36,334 bases of DNA from Sedimentisphaerales bacterium (GTDB taxonomy: Bacteria > Planctomycetota > Phycisphaerae > Sedimentisphaerales > Anaerohalosphaeraceae), in assembly GCA_016926155.1 (NCBI GenBank), contig JAFGPC010000027.1, positions 1 to 36,334 of the forward strand, in the 5' to 3' direction. The position numbers were made by a program, and so were the translations under genes. Within the stretch, counting starts at the first letter, position 1. Each line of letters starts with the position of its first letter. A model generated the notes under the pieces. That model was not told where the DNA came from. It saw only the letters and a program-made list of their open reading frames with translations, and did not search any database. Shown piece by piece: positions 1 to 9,252 of the stretch.

Positions 1-554
1 CTGCGGCGTCTCAGCCACCCGACCACACCCGTTCCAATGGAAGCCAGAACCAGCGCTCCCGGAGCCGGGTTTGAAATGGGTTCCGGTGCATCCAGAGGCT
101 CATTGATCGTGAAGTTGTCGACAACAACGGCTCCCAATGCGCCATCGATACGGAACTGGATCAGATTGACATTCGTACCCCAATCCTCAAATCCGAACCA
201 GGCCAGATCCCCGGTCAGATCCACCGTCGAGGTGCCAACGCGGCTATAAACGCCACCGACCAGTTGATAACCTCGTACTTCCACCTCAACAGGGCTTGAA
301 CTCGCACTGGCCAGGTAAGCCCCATTGAACAGGAACGATCCTGACGCATTGGCGGCACGGGTGACAAGAGCGGTGTCTCCTAACGCATCATCGCTCGTCC
401 AAGGGCTGTTGTCCACGGCGCCGGCGCTGGACCAATAGAAGCCCTCATACGAACCGACCGAGCCGCTCAAACCTTCAAAACCAATGATACCCGCTGTAAC
501 CATGGACGACAACCCCAGCAAGCATCCCAACAAGAATAATCTCTTAGTAATCAT
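1..554 (-). CDS. PEP-CTERM-type secreted protein (3' end cut by window edge)
   Basis: The reading frame is open from an ATG at 554 to the left edge (184 codons seen). The start has an AAGGGAAGAG ribosome binding site and begins a signal peptide (MITKRLFLLGCLLGL...). The middle is a Ser/Gly/Val-rich beta-type domain without a recognised fold. The end has the tripartite layout of a PEP-CTERM sorting tail: a PAPGA core at residues 163-167, a hydrophobic stretch at about 167-180 and an RRR cluster at 182-184. A literal PEP also lies just before it at 157-159. PEP-CTERM proteins are cleaved by exosortases, and an exosortase gene lies 9 kb away on the same strand, so this is a plausible in-locus substrate (inference). 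A short inverted repeat (TGCCA/TGGCA, 575-593) sits in the leader. The last residues and the stop are outside the window. Confidence 0.85.
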   Translation of the reverse strand, partial: MITKRLFLLGCLLGLSSMVTAGIIGFEGLSGSVGSYEGFYWSSAGAVDNSPWTSDDALGDTALVTRAANASGSFLFNGAYLASASSSPVEVEVRGYQLVGGVYSRVGTSTVDLTGDLAWFGFEDWGTNVNLIQFRIDGALGAVVVDNFTINEPLDAPEPISNPAPGALVLASIGTGVVGWLRRR

Positions 555-1294
555 TTTCTCTTCCCTTACACTAATGCCACTTCCTTTATGGCACACCCCC
601 GAAAATAGTTCTTAAGTAAGAAATTCACGGATTCTGTTTTCTCCCTTTATACTCCTTTCCGCCCATTGGGCCCTTGAAATTACCTGTTTCCAATTTGTCT
701 TAATCTTGTAGGAAATTAAGATTTCTTTCTTTATCCAATACATCAAAAAAGAAACTCAATCAACCTCGGACTTGAAAAAAGATAAACCTATTTGCCGTAT
801 GTGGAAAAAACGCGGGAACATCATGAAGGGAAGTGTTAGCAAACTATTCTCAAGTCGGTATAACTCCCCAGACACGAATAGAACGAAATTGATTTCTCCC
901 TCCCGGAAAACACGTTTTCTCCACTCCGGGCTTAATTTACATCACAATAATCGAGTATTCCCCTCTAATTACAGTCCCTACTACTGATACAGAGATACAG
1001 TCATTCTCCTTTTCAGAAAACGTAACTATTATAGGATGAAACCAGCCTGGGTTCTATAGGGATTTTTACCTATATCAGTAAAAAAAAGTACCTATAGCGT
1101 TGGTGATCCGACAGATTGGATCTAAAACTTGATATGCTATAACGAAGAAGCTTCCCTGCCCTAATATACGAAAAACGCAAAATCCCCTTTCCATGTATAA
1201 GTACTTCTAACTAATAATGCAATGGCCTTCAAGCCAGTATATTTGACGAGTTCATAAATATCTCTAGTAAATCTATAGGCTTTCCTTCGACGGC
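555..1294. other. 740-bp AT-rich intergenic region
   Basis: No convincing gene is seen between the TPR protein stop and the PEP-CTERM protein start. The stretch probably holds the PEP-CTERM gene's own leader and promoter, but I could not find a convincing sigma-70 or -24/-12 sigma-54 promoter. Visible structure: a dyad GCCCA-T-TGGGC at 661-671, and a cluster of four TATAGG/CCTATA half-sites at about 1030-1097. Of these, 1055-1060 and 1069-1074 form a short inverted repeat. No clear rho-independent terminator follows the TPR gene. Confidence 0.6.
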
Positions 1295-4200
1295 TTAACG
1301 GATCCCTAGCTCCTCCTGTAATTCTGAAGCCTCGTTTACTTCATTCGCTGATAGGCCTCCACGAGTCTTGTTTAATTCCAGTGCTTTTGCCAGGTTTTCT
1401 CGTGCAGAATTGATGTCTCCGAGTTTAGATTCTGTTCTTGCCAAATGAAAATAGGAACCGGTCAATGCAGAAGCTTGCTCTGAATAGGCAAGAATACATC
1501 GTTTTAAATCCTTGGCCGATTGGGGATATTGCCGGAGGCGATAGTAAATTACTCCTCTGGTGTCTAATAGGTCGGTATAATCCGGTGACAGTGTTAATCC
1601 CTTCTGCGCCATTTGTAATGCTTCAGAGTACTTATTTTCCTGTTCGCAAAGAATCCATGCCAGGTTATTTATTGCTACTATGTTTTCCGGCTGTTCTGTC
1701 AACACTTTTCGGTAAAGCCCCACGGCCTCCTGCCAATTCCCGCTCGATTGCAAGGTGACCGCCAAAGCAAGATCAATTCTGTTTCTCTCATTCGATTTCT
1801 CAGAATTCCCGATCTGACTTCCCATGTTCCGGAGCAACCGAATGGCCTTAATGGTCTGCCCGGTTTTTACATACATCTCAGCTAAATTAACACCCACATC
1901 CAATCGATCCGGATTTTGCTCTGCCAGTCTTTCCAGCGTGAGTACTGCCATTTCGGGGGACGAGGTAAGGGCCTCGCATCGAGCTTTTAACCGTGTCAAC
2001 TCAACGCTTTTCGGAAGATATCTAAGCCCAAGATGTATGGTTTCTAAAGCCTTTATCCTTTTCCCTTCGGCCAGGTATATTTCCGCCTGCAGGGTCCATA
2101 CCTGCTCTATTTTTGGATATTTCTTGCTCAATTCAGCCAAGTCATCCAGGGCCTGTTGCGTTGCCTGGGGATCCTTTTGAGCCAACAGATATTGCGCCCG
2201 TAACAACAGAAGCTGAAGATCTTCGCCGATCAGTTGGATCGCCTTTTTTAGAACATCATAGGCTTCTTCTCGTTCGTTTTTATTCGGAGAGGCCGCCAAA
2301 AGAACAGCGGCCTGTCGTATAATCCTTTGGTCCTCAGGATACTTGACCATCGCCGGTTTTATGATTTTTATGGCATGATCGATTTGGCCGGCAAGAATAT
2401 AAAATCCTGTTTCAATCAAAACCGACTTAATCGGATCTGTCTCCATGTCTCGAACCTGCTGCATGTCTCGGGTTGCATCATCAATTCGATCTAATCGAAG
2501 ATAAGCTCTGGCCCGAAGCATATATGCCTCTGAAGTGCCAACACGTTCGATAAACTCATTGCATTCTCTTAATGCCTGCTCTGTATCGGTTCGATCCAGA
2601 TAAAGGGCAACACGCGCGGCTACTACTTCGGCGGAATCTGGCTTTCTCTGAGCCAGATCATCCAGCAGTGCCATTGCCAAATCATACTGTTTTTGTTGAA
2701 TTCGAATCCGGGCTAACACCAGTCGGGCTTGATCATTTTCAGGCATCTTGCTAAGCATGTCTTCAAGAAGCTGACCGGCAGCCGGTAATTGTTCCTTCAT
2801 TAACAAGCCCTGTATTTGCATTTCCGAAAGTCGCAACTCAGGATCATATAATTTCCGCCGGGCGGCATTCTCCAATAAGGCATCGGCTTTTTCTATTTCT
2901 CCCGCTCGATACAGTGCGGAAACGGTCGAAATGAGTAATGTCACATTGTCAGGATCGCGCGTCAGGGCATCCTGATAGTGCGCCACAGCCAAGTGATAGT
3001 CACCCTTTTTAGCTTGGCTGGCCGCCAATAGGGTTCGACTGAGCTGGTCGGCCGGATTCGTTAATAAGTTGGCCTTCAGCAAGTCAACAATTTCAGGATA
3101 ACGTTGGACAAATTGTTCACTATCAAACCACAACCGTGCCTGTTCATATCGCCATTGCCATCCTTTGTCTCCTTCTATGGCCTTGATTTGGTCGATAAAT
3201 GGCTGTAGTTTGTCTTTATATCCCGCACTCCGTGCGCTTTCAATGGCTTTTCGCAATATGGCAATATCTTGGGGCCATTCCTGGATCTGTTTGTCTAGAA
3301 TGCTGAAGGCCTTGTCAGGAAGATCAAGCTCTTTATAGACCTGTGCCAACAACAAAGCCAATTGGCGACGGTCGGAGTCACTTTCCATTTTTGAAAGACA
3401 CTCTTCAATCACTCGCGGGGACTTATGTAACTCATTTAATTGTTCGTACACTGAAACCAGATATTGTATTGGAGCAAAGCTGTCGTTATATCGAGAAACT
3501 AAAATCTCCAGTTGTTGACGAGCCTCGTCAAATCGGTCGGCCGCCATCAACACTTCCACCGGCGCCAAACCAGCGCGTACATCATTGGAAAAAGCCGTCT
3601 CCAATTCCCGTGCAAGAAGGCCGGCCTCATCCAGGTCTTTTTGGTTGCCCATCACTTTGTATCGTTGCAGGAATGCTCGAATGCGTAAAAGTCTGCATGT
3701 CACAGAGTCCGAACCTTCCTTCTCAAGAAAATCGATTCCGGACAGTAGCTTATCCCAGTCCGCCTTTGAAGGGGAAGAATCCATACCGGCAACAAAGAGT
3801 CTCGCCTGCGTCAGGATTAAAAGGGCTCTCTGATCATCAGGATGTCTCTGTAAGATTGCCTGAGCTTGCTGCATGGCTTCACCAAATTGACCGATCTCCA
3901 TTAATAATTCACTCAATAAAAGAGAAGCGCGAACAGATTCGCCCCGGCTCAGAATGTCACGAAGATGTCCGATTGCCGATTGTGTATCTTGGAGGGAATT
4001 GTACGCCACAGACAGGCGAAGGTGAAGTTCTTCCGTGTTCATTCCTTCCTGTAAAGCCCTTTGCCAATGTTCAATTGCCTCCCGATTCCGACTTTGTTTT
4101 TCAGCCAGTAATCCCTCTAAAAACTCGACTTGTCCCTTGACTATTTTCTCACGGCGCAGATCTTCAATGCATTTGCGAGCCGAATCAAAATCCTCCACGA

Positions 4201-5242
4201 GTACAAAAAGCTCTGTCGCGACAGAATATAACAGGATTTTTCCCCTACCTGTTAAACTGAGAATTTGTTGGGCTACCTCTTCCATCTCATCTCGATTCCC
4301 AACCCGTTTAACCAGCACAGCCCACAAACGCCACATGACAAGATTTTCCGGCTCATCCTGCTGCACCAAACGCAATTGCTGTCGCGCATCCTCCAACAAA
4401 GCCGCATTGATCATTACTTCCGCCAAAGACAGCTTGTCCATGATACTTTCCATATCCATCGTTTTGGCGGTGTTGATATCTTCTATTGCCCTGTCGCGGT
4501 GGCCGTTTCGCAAAAAATATTGCGAACGAACAATAAATCCTTTTACATTTATGGGATTTTCTCGTATCGCCTCATCAAGGAATTGCAGAACAAGGCCTTC
4601 CTTGTCGGCATTTGAAATCGGATCACCAAATAATTCCGGCCGTGTTTCCGCCAATTGGCCCAGCATGGCGTAAGCCATGATATCTGTCTTGTCTTCGGCG
4701 ATAATACTTTTTAAAATCGCAATCGCTTCATTGAATTTTCGCTGTTTTTGCAGGGCTGCCGCCAGTAGTCGTTTTAGTTCCTTCTCCGGACTTCGTTGCA
4801 GTTGTCGTTCTAAAACCAACTGGGCTTCCCCTGCATCCGAAATGCTGCCGGCCTGGATATAAATCTGCGCGACAGCGATTGTCGCTTCCCGTCGGATCGA
4901 ATCGATGGAATAACTATCGTCAAGACGCAGGATTTGGCGATATGCATTTCTCGCCTGGATGAGATTCTCGGGAAGGGGAGGAATTCGATTCAATTGCGCT
5001 TCGGCATATTTCATTAACATTTCGGCGTCATCAGGTTTTAAGGTTAGATAACGCCCCAATTGATCCGCCGCAAGATCCCATTGCTTGTTATTGAAGGCTT
5101 CTTTTCCAGTCGCTAAGGCCTGCTCCGCCCGTCCTCCGACATGCCAGCGGCGCAATCCGAAAATTGTTATCACCATGACAATCACTGCAATGAACAACAC
5201 CAGTAACAATTTCCAGTTAACCTTGCCTGTCGATTGTAACAT
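1295..5242 (-). CDS. Very large membrane-anchored TPR-repeat protein of the exosortase/EPS locus
   Basis: This 1315-residue protein has one N-terminal membrane segment (LLLVLFIAVIVMVITIFGL, about residues 12-30) followed almost entirely by tetratricopeptide-like helical repeats. These show typical A..L..L....P.... spacing, with classic units near the end (NNLAWILCE, DTRGVIYYRL, YFHLARTESKLGD). I chose the ATG at 5242 because it follows an AAAGGGA site and clears the upstream stop; an ATG at 5290 would overlap the sugar transferase gene. Large TPR proteins (PrsT group) commonly accompany exosortase/EPS loci. This one is longer than the usual roughly 900 residues, and I cannot assign it to that family with certainty. 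It probably faces the periplasm and acts as a scaffold for polymer export or protein sorting (inference). It is last in the co-oriented export block. Confidence 0.85.
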   Translation of the reverse strand: MLQSTGKVNWKLLLVLFIAVIVMVITIFGLRRWHVGGRAEQALATGKEAFNNKQWDLAADQLGRYLTLKPDDAEMLMKYAEAQLNRIPPLPENLIQARNAYRQILRLDDSYSIDSIRREATIAVAQIYIQAGSISDAGEAQLVLERQLQRSPEKELKRLLAAALQKQRKFNEAIAILKSIIAEDKTDIMAYAMLGQLAETRPELFGDPISNADKEGLVLQFLDEAIRENPINVKGFIVRSQYFLRNGHRDRAIEDINTAKTMDMESIMDKLSLAEVMINAALLEDARQQLRLVQQDEPENLVMWRLWAVLVKRVGNRDEMEEVAQQILSLTGRGKILLYSVATELFVLVEDFDSARKCIEDLRREKIVKGQVEFLEGLLAEKQSRNREAIEHWQRALQEGMNTEELHLRLSVAYNSLQDTQSAIGHLRDILSRGESVRASLLLSELLMEIGQFGEAMQQAQAILQRHPDDQRALLILTQARLFVAGMDSSPSKADWDKLLSGIDFLEKEGSDSVTCRLLRIRAFLQRYKVMGNQKDLDEAGLLARELETAFSNDVRAGLAPVEVLMAADRFDEARQQLEILVSRYNDSFAPIQYLVSVYEQLNELHKSPRVIEECLSKMESDSDRRQLALLLAQVYKELDLPDKAFSILDKQIQEWPQDIAILRKAIESARSAGYKDKLQPFIDQIKAIEGDKGWQWRYEQARLWFDSEQFVQRYPEIVDLLKANLLTNPADQLSRTLLAASQAKKGDYHLAVAHYQDALTRDPDNVTLLISTVSALYRAGEIEKADALLENAARRKLYDPELRLSEMQIQGLLMKEQLPAAGQLLEDMLSKMPENDQARLVLARIRIQQKQYDLAMALLDDLAQRKPDSAEVVAARVALYLDRTDTEQALRECNEFIERVGTSEAYMLRARAYLRLDRIDDATRDMQQVRDMETDPIKSVLIETGFYILAGQIDHAIKIIKPAMVKYPEDQRIIRQAAVLLAASPNKNEREEAYDVLKKAIQLIGEDLQLLLLRAQYLLAQKDPQATQQALDDLAELSKKYPKIEQVWTLQAEIYLAEGKRIKALETIHLGLRYLPKSVELTRLKARCEALTSSPEMAVLTLERLAEQNPDRLDVGVNLAEMYVKTGQTIKAIRLLRNMGSQIGNSEKSNERNRIDLALAVTLQSSGNWQEAVGLYRKVLTEQPENIVAINNLAWILCEQENKYSEALQMAQKGLTLSPDYTDLLDTRGVIYYRLRQYPQSAKDLKRCILAYSEQASALTGSYFHLARTESKLGDINSARENLAKALELNKTRGGLSANEVNEASELQEELGIR

Positions 5243-5267
5243 ATTTGGTTTTCCCTTTATGGTACTT

Positions 5268-6893
5268 TTATAATTGATCAATAAATCCATTGACTAGCTT
5301 CTGAGCCGTCTTCCAAGCAATCCACAAATCCGTCTTGATGGAAAGATGACGAACATACTGAGTGTCGTATAAAACCCATTCCTGAAAATCTCTTGAAGTA
5401 TCTCTCGTACGGCACAACTGCCACAATCCCGTAATTCCCGGTCGGACGGAGAGTCTTGCATCTCTCCAGAAAGGACATTGAGAATTCTCTGCTTCCGGAG
5501 AAGGACGAGGTCCCACAATGCTCATCTGCCCCAAAAGGACATTTAAAAACTGGGGAATTTCATCCAGACATGTGTCTCGTAAAAATTTTCCAATTGGACT
5601 GACGCGAGGATCGTTTTCCATCTTGAATTGAGGCCCATCCACCTGATTCACTGCGCGTAGTTTCTCCTGCATGGCATCCGCCTGTATCATCATAGAGCGA
5701 AATTTTAAGCAATCAAATTCCCGTCCATGCAGACCTTGACGTCTAGCGCGGTAGAATATCGGTCCCGGGGAAGTAAGTTTGATTACCATTGCAATAATCG
5801 GAAAAACAGGCAGAAACAATGTAAGAATAATCATTGATCCTATCACATCAAAAATGCGTTTCGCCATCCGGGCATAAGAATACCAAGGCCAATAACGAAA
5901 CATGTTCTGATTTTTTTGGTTAATGTTTTCATCTTTATAAATTGCTACCTGATTCTGATCCTCTATATCTAAATATCTTTTTTCCGAAAGAATCACTCTT
6001 TGACGAATTATCCTGTTAGGAGCAATGGTAAGGCCAGGACCAATGATAGAATTGCTTACCACGGCGTCTTTTTTAACTACAACTTTAGCACCTATCATAG
6101 CCGGGCCAACTACAACAGATCGATCTTCCAGTTTCACATTGTTTCCGATTCCGACTGGCCCTACGATTCTGGCTCTTTCCGAAATTCGCGTATGGTGTCC
6201 TGTTGCAAAAACCTCGTTTGTCGAAGATAAGACGTGTAACAATCCCTTTTCCGTAGACAAATGAACGACGTGTCCGGCCATACATATGGCGGAAGCGGAC
6301 AGCCCCCCGGATCGACATAAACCCAGAAATGTCTTATAATGTATGGGCAAGCGTTCACATCGACGCAGATGGTTCACGGCCTTGGAGCTGAGCCATATGT
6401 GGTGAGGCCAATTCTCCGGAAATGGAATTGGCGCTATGGAATCGCCATAGGTACGGTGAAAACCGACAATTTGACGATCAGGAGTGATTCGTACTGTTTC
6501 TCGATAGTCAACCAATGATGGTTTTACAATCATTGCCACCATATCGGTATTAATGGCATGAATGCAATTCATTGCTTTTGGCCAGTCTGGACAGGTGATA
6601 AAACATCCATTTGAGACAATCATATCCGAGACATTGCCAAACATTCCACCGTCAAGAGTCAACTCCTCATCAACAAACCGCACGGTAACTTCCGTAGAGA
6701 AAGTAAGACTCTTGGACAAACAGCCATCCATAGTTTTAGGAAATAAGACCATTGTGCGACGATAAGGCGTTAAGGCGGCTCGCTGCTGTTGCATAATCAT
6801 GCCGGCCAGTGAAGAATTGGACAAAACTTCTCGTAGGTCCACTCCATCGGTTTGGACGGCAAAGTCTTTATTGTGGAATATCACCAGATTCAT
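5268..6893 (-). CDS. Priming sugar transferase (polyprenyl-P sugar-1-P transferase) with soluble hexapeptide-repeat N-terminal module
   Basis: The C-terminal part (residues about 345-535) is a clear bacterial sugar transferase domain. It has KRIFDVIGS, a membrane helix at about 351-372, SPGPIFYRARRQG, FDCLKFRSM, GKFLRDTCLDEIPQ, SIVGPRP and RPGITGLWQL. Members move a sugar-1-phosphate onto undecaprenyl phosphate and start the repeat unit. The usual N-terminal four-helix/CoA-binding region is absent. In its place are about 340 soluble residues ending in hexapeptide-type repeats at about 232-300 (ARIVGPVGIGNNVKLED, VVVGPAMIGAKVVVKKDA), which resemble the left-handed beta-helix of sugar nucleotidyltransferases. 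The region before the repeats is only loosely nucleotidyltransferase-like and shows no intact catalytic signature. The gene starts 30 bp after the kinase gene with only a weak ribosome binding site. Confidence 0.9.
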   Translation of the reverse strand: MNLVIFHNKDFAVQTDGVDLREVLSNSSLAGMIMQQQRAALTPYRRTMVLFPKTMDGCLSKSLTFSTEVTVRFVDEELTLDGGMFGNVSDMIVSNGCFITCPDWPKAMNCIHAINTDMVAMIVKPSLVDYRETVRITPDRQIVGFHRTYGDSIAPIPFPENWPHHIWLSSKAVNHLRRCERLPIHYKTFLGLCRSGGLSASAICMAGHVVHLSTEKGLLHVLSSTNEVFATGHHTRISERARIVGPVGIGNNVKLEDRSVVVGPAMIGAKVVVKKDAVVSNSIIGPGLTIAPNRIIRQRVILSEKRYLDIEDQNQVAIYKDENINQKNQNMFRYWPWYSYARMAKRIFDVIGSMIILTLFLPVFPIIAMVIKLTSPGPIFYRARRQGLHGREFDCLKFRSMMIQADAMQEKLRAVNQVDGPQFKMENDPRVSPIGKFLRDTCLDEIPQFLNVLLGQMSIVGPRPSPEAENSQCPFWRDARLSVRPGITGLWQLCRTRDTSRDFQEWVLYDTQYVRHLSIKTDLWIAWKTAQKLVNGFIDQL

Positions 6894-6923
6894 GGGTTAC
6901 GATCCATCGTAATTTTCATTCAA

Positions 6924-9167
6924 TCATTCCTGCTGCAATCCTTCTTCCTCACTTTCAATAACCGAAGATGCCAGCAATAATCTTTTATCACGTTTTTTCT
7001 GTTTTTGCCGACCATATTCCCCATAACCATAACCATAACCGTAACGCCTGTAACTATGACCGACTTTGACATTATTAACCACTGTCCCCAAAACCCTGAC
7101 TCCAACCTGCTCGAGACGAACAATCGCTTCACGTAGGTCGGGTTGGCTGGTATGTCCGACGAAACTGGTCAAGATCGTGGCGTCGGCCATCTTTGCCCAA
7201 ACCAGGGCATCCGCAAACGCCAGAACCGGTGGAGTATCAATAATCACATGGTCAAAATATTTGATGATCGCTTTTATCCGTTCCGTAGTGAAGGGACGAC
7301 GGATCAAGTCCAGCGCGTCAGAAGCATTCCGATCATCAGACGCAAGAACATAGAGTCCCGTCGAGGGCACCTTGACAATGGACTGTTTCAACTCCTTTCC
7401 AAATAAATAATCCTGTAATCCTCGAGCACCACCGGGCAGGTTCAATACCATAGCCACATCAGGTTTGCGAAGATCCCCGTCAATCAATAAAACCTTGTCT
7501 CCTGTTTGGGCAAAACTTGTCGCCAGGTTAATCGAACAGGTCGTTTTACCGTCTCCGGAACTTGGACTGGTTACGGTGATAATCTTGGTTTCCCCTTGTC
7601 CGTCAAACAATCCCAGATTGGCACGAATGGTCTGGTAATCATCATTTAATTGTTGTCCAAGCAATCGCTGATCCACATCTTTGGGACTGGTGGTTGTCCC
7701 GATAATGCGGACCCCGACGCGCTTCACAATTTCTTCCGGACGGTGGAGTTTTTTATCCGATTTCGCCAGGAGGAAAGCAAAGAAAATACCCAATCCAAGA
7801 CTTCCTGCCCCCAGAGCCGCCGCCATTTTTATACGTTTGCCGGTCGCAGGGATGCTGCTGGCTGAATAGGCCACTGTTATACGGGCGGGCCGCTGGCTTT
7901 CCACCTTAATTTCCTCAATCCGCCTCGCTACTTCATTATACATTTCCTTTTTTCGCGCCAGTTGCTCCTGTTGGCTGTCAATTTCCACCTGCTTACGGCC
8001 TATGCCGATAGTTTCGGTATCCATCGCCGCCACTTCCTCACTCAATCGCTTTTCATACTGCTTGGTCTGCTCCAGTTCATTCTGAATTTCTATTAATCGA
8101 CGGTTTCTATTGGAGGCTACTTGCGAACTGAAGTTCTCATCGAATTCCGAAATCACTTCCTGGCGTCGTTGTTCCAATCTCGCTTTGAACGTATCAAGCG
8201 TCTGTTTACGACGCTGAAATTCAGGATTGGTCTCAGTTAAGGTCTCTTCCGCTTCCAATAACAATTGTTCGTATCGCTGTACGTTGGCCTGATAATTCTG
8301 AACCAATGGATCGGAATTGATGATCGCATTTCGACGCTCCATCATTTCCGTCTGACTGACGGCTTGTTCCGGCGCGTTCTTCTCCGTCGCCAAACGGGCT
8401 TCTAACGACATGCGCTGAATGCTTACCGCAATCAGTTGCGACCGAAGACTGGCAACTTGTTCAAGCATCATCTCCTGACGAGGTGTAAGCTGGCCGGTGC
8501 CATATTCGTCCAGTAATCCCCGAATCGTCGCTTCCAAATTTTGAATTTCACTCATCAAGACCTTTTGGCGATCTTCCAAAATTTTAAGGTTCTGCCCGGC
8601 CGCGGTAGATTCCTCAAATACGACAACAGCCATATACGCCTTGATTAATGCATCGATAATCTGTTCCGCTTTGGCCGGCTCCGGACTGGTCATTTTCACT
8701 TTAAGCAGTTCTGTACGGCGTTCCGGATCTAATATTATATCCCCATCCGCTATCATTTTACGCAAAGCGGAAACAGGACCGGACGCGTCCGAAAATGCCT
8801 CCGGAACAATTTGAACAATCTGATCCACAGCTCGATTCAGAACATTACTGCTGGCAATCAATTCGGCCTGCGTATTCTTATAGGCATCATAGTTGGGAAG
8901 ACGATCCTGCATCTCAAACATAATAGGGGCTACGATCGGAGCAATACGAATGGCACCTTCGGTTTCATAGTTTTTAGGCATCAGAAAAAGGATAGCCGGC
9001 ATACCGATTCCCGCAATTACAATAAAGATTAACAGGATAATCGGCCAACGCCTTAGAATAGGCCAAAGCATATCCATGGTGGATTCTTCCGGCGGCTCAG
9101 AAGTCTGCTCATACTGAATTACCTGTCCTTGGATAGGTTGCCCATCATATCGTTCCAAGTTGTTCAT
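6924..9167 (-). CDS. Wzc-like chain-length determinant / BY-type tyrosine autokinase
   Basis: This single-chain 747-residue Wzz plus BY-kinase protein controls polymer length and export in Wzy-dependent pathways. A membrane helix at about 41-63 leads into a periplasmic Wzz region with a long Gln/Glu-rich coiled coil (about 195-425). A second helix lies at about 445-468. The cytoplasmic ATPase has Walker A (SPSSGDGKTT, about 534-543), Walker A' (LLIDGDLRKP, about 560-569) and Walker B (VIIDTPP, about 641-647). A C-terminal tyrosine cluster (YRRYGYGYGYGEYG, about 706-719) is the expected autophosphorylation tail. The start is the ATG at 9167, with AAAGGGCGAG just upstream; an upstream TTG at 9194 is in frame but less likely. 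No partner OPX exporter or tyrosine phosphatase is seen in the window. Confidence 0.95.
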   Translation of the reverse strand: MNNLERYDGQPIQGQVIQYEQTSEPPEESTMDMLWPILRRWPIILLIFIVIAGIGMPAILFLMPKNYETEGAIRIAPIVAPIMFEMQDRLPNYDAYKNTQAELIASSNVLNRAVDQIVQIVPEAFSDASGPVSALRKMIADGDIILDPERRTELLKVKMTSPEPAKAEQIIDALIKAYMAVVVFEESTAAGQNLKILEDRQKVLMSEIQNLEATIRGLLDEYGTGQLTPRQEMMLEQVASLRSQLIAVSIQRMSLEARLATEKNAPEQAVSQTEMMERRNAIINSDPLVQNYQANVQRYEQLLLEAEETLTETNPEFQRRKQTLDTFKARLEQRRQEVISEFDENFSSQVASNRNRRLIEIQNELEQTKQYEKRLSEEVAAMDTETIGIGRKQVEIDSQQEQLARKKEMYNEVARRIEEIKVESQRPARITVAYSASSIPATGKRIKMAAALGAGSLGLGIFFAFLLAKSDKKLHRPEEIVKRVGVRIIGTTTSPKDVDQRLLGQQLNDDYQTIRANLGLFDGQGETKIITVTSPSSGDGKTTCSINLATSFAQTGDKVLLIDGDLRKPDVAMVLNLPGGARGLQDYLFGKELKQSIVKVPSTGLYVLASDDRNASDALDLIRRPFTTERIKAIIKYFDHVIIDTPPVLAFADALVWAKMADATILTSFVGHTSQPDLREAIVRLEQVGVRVLGTVVNNVKVGHSYRRYGYGYGYGEYGRQKQKKRDKRLLLASSVIESEEEGLQQE

Positions 9168-9252
9168 TGTCTCGCCCTTTATAGTTTCTTTCAATACTGT
9201 ATACGTTTTTATATTTCCTCGCCCAGGTCAACCGACAATATACAAAAATACA

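Noticed and set aside
555-760. Sigma-54 type promoter for the PEP-CTERM gene, as known in some exosortase systems
   Set aside because: No GG-N10-GC element of acceptable quality was found upstream of the start.
772-987. 71-codon plus-strand open frame in the left intergenic region
   Set aside because: It starts at TTG, has no ribosome binding site, shows a low-complexity Lys/Ser/Asn composition and resembles no family. It is most likely chance.
3343-4140. 265-codon plus-strand open frame opposite the TPR gene
   Set aside because: It is antisense to a strongly supported gene; its Pro/Ser-rich composition reflects the reverse of TPR codons.
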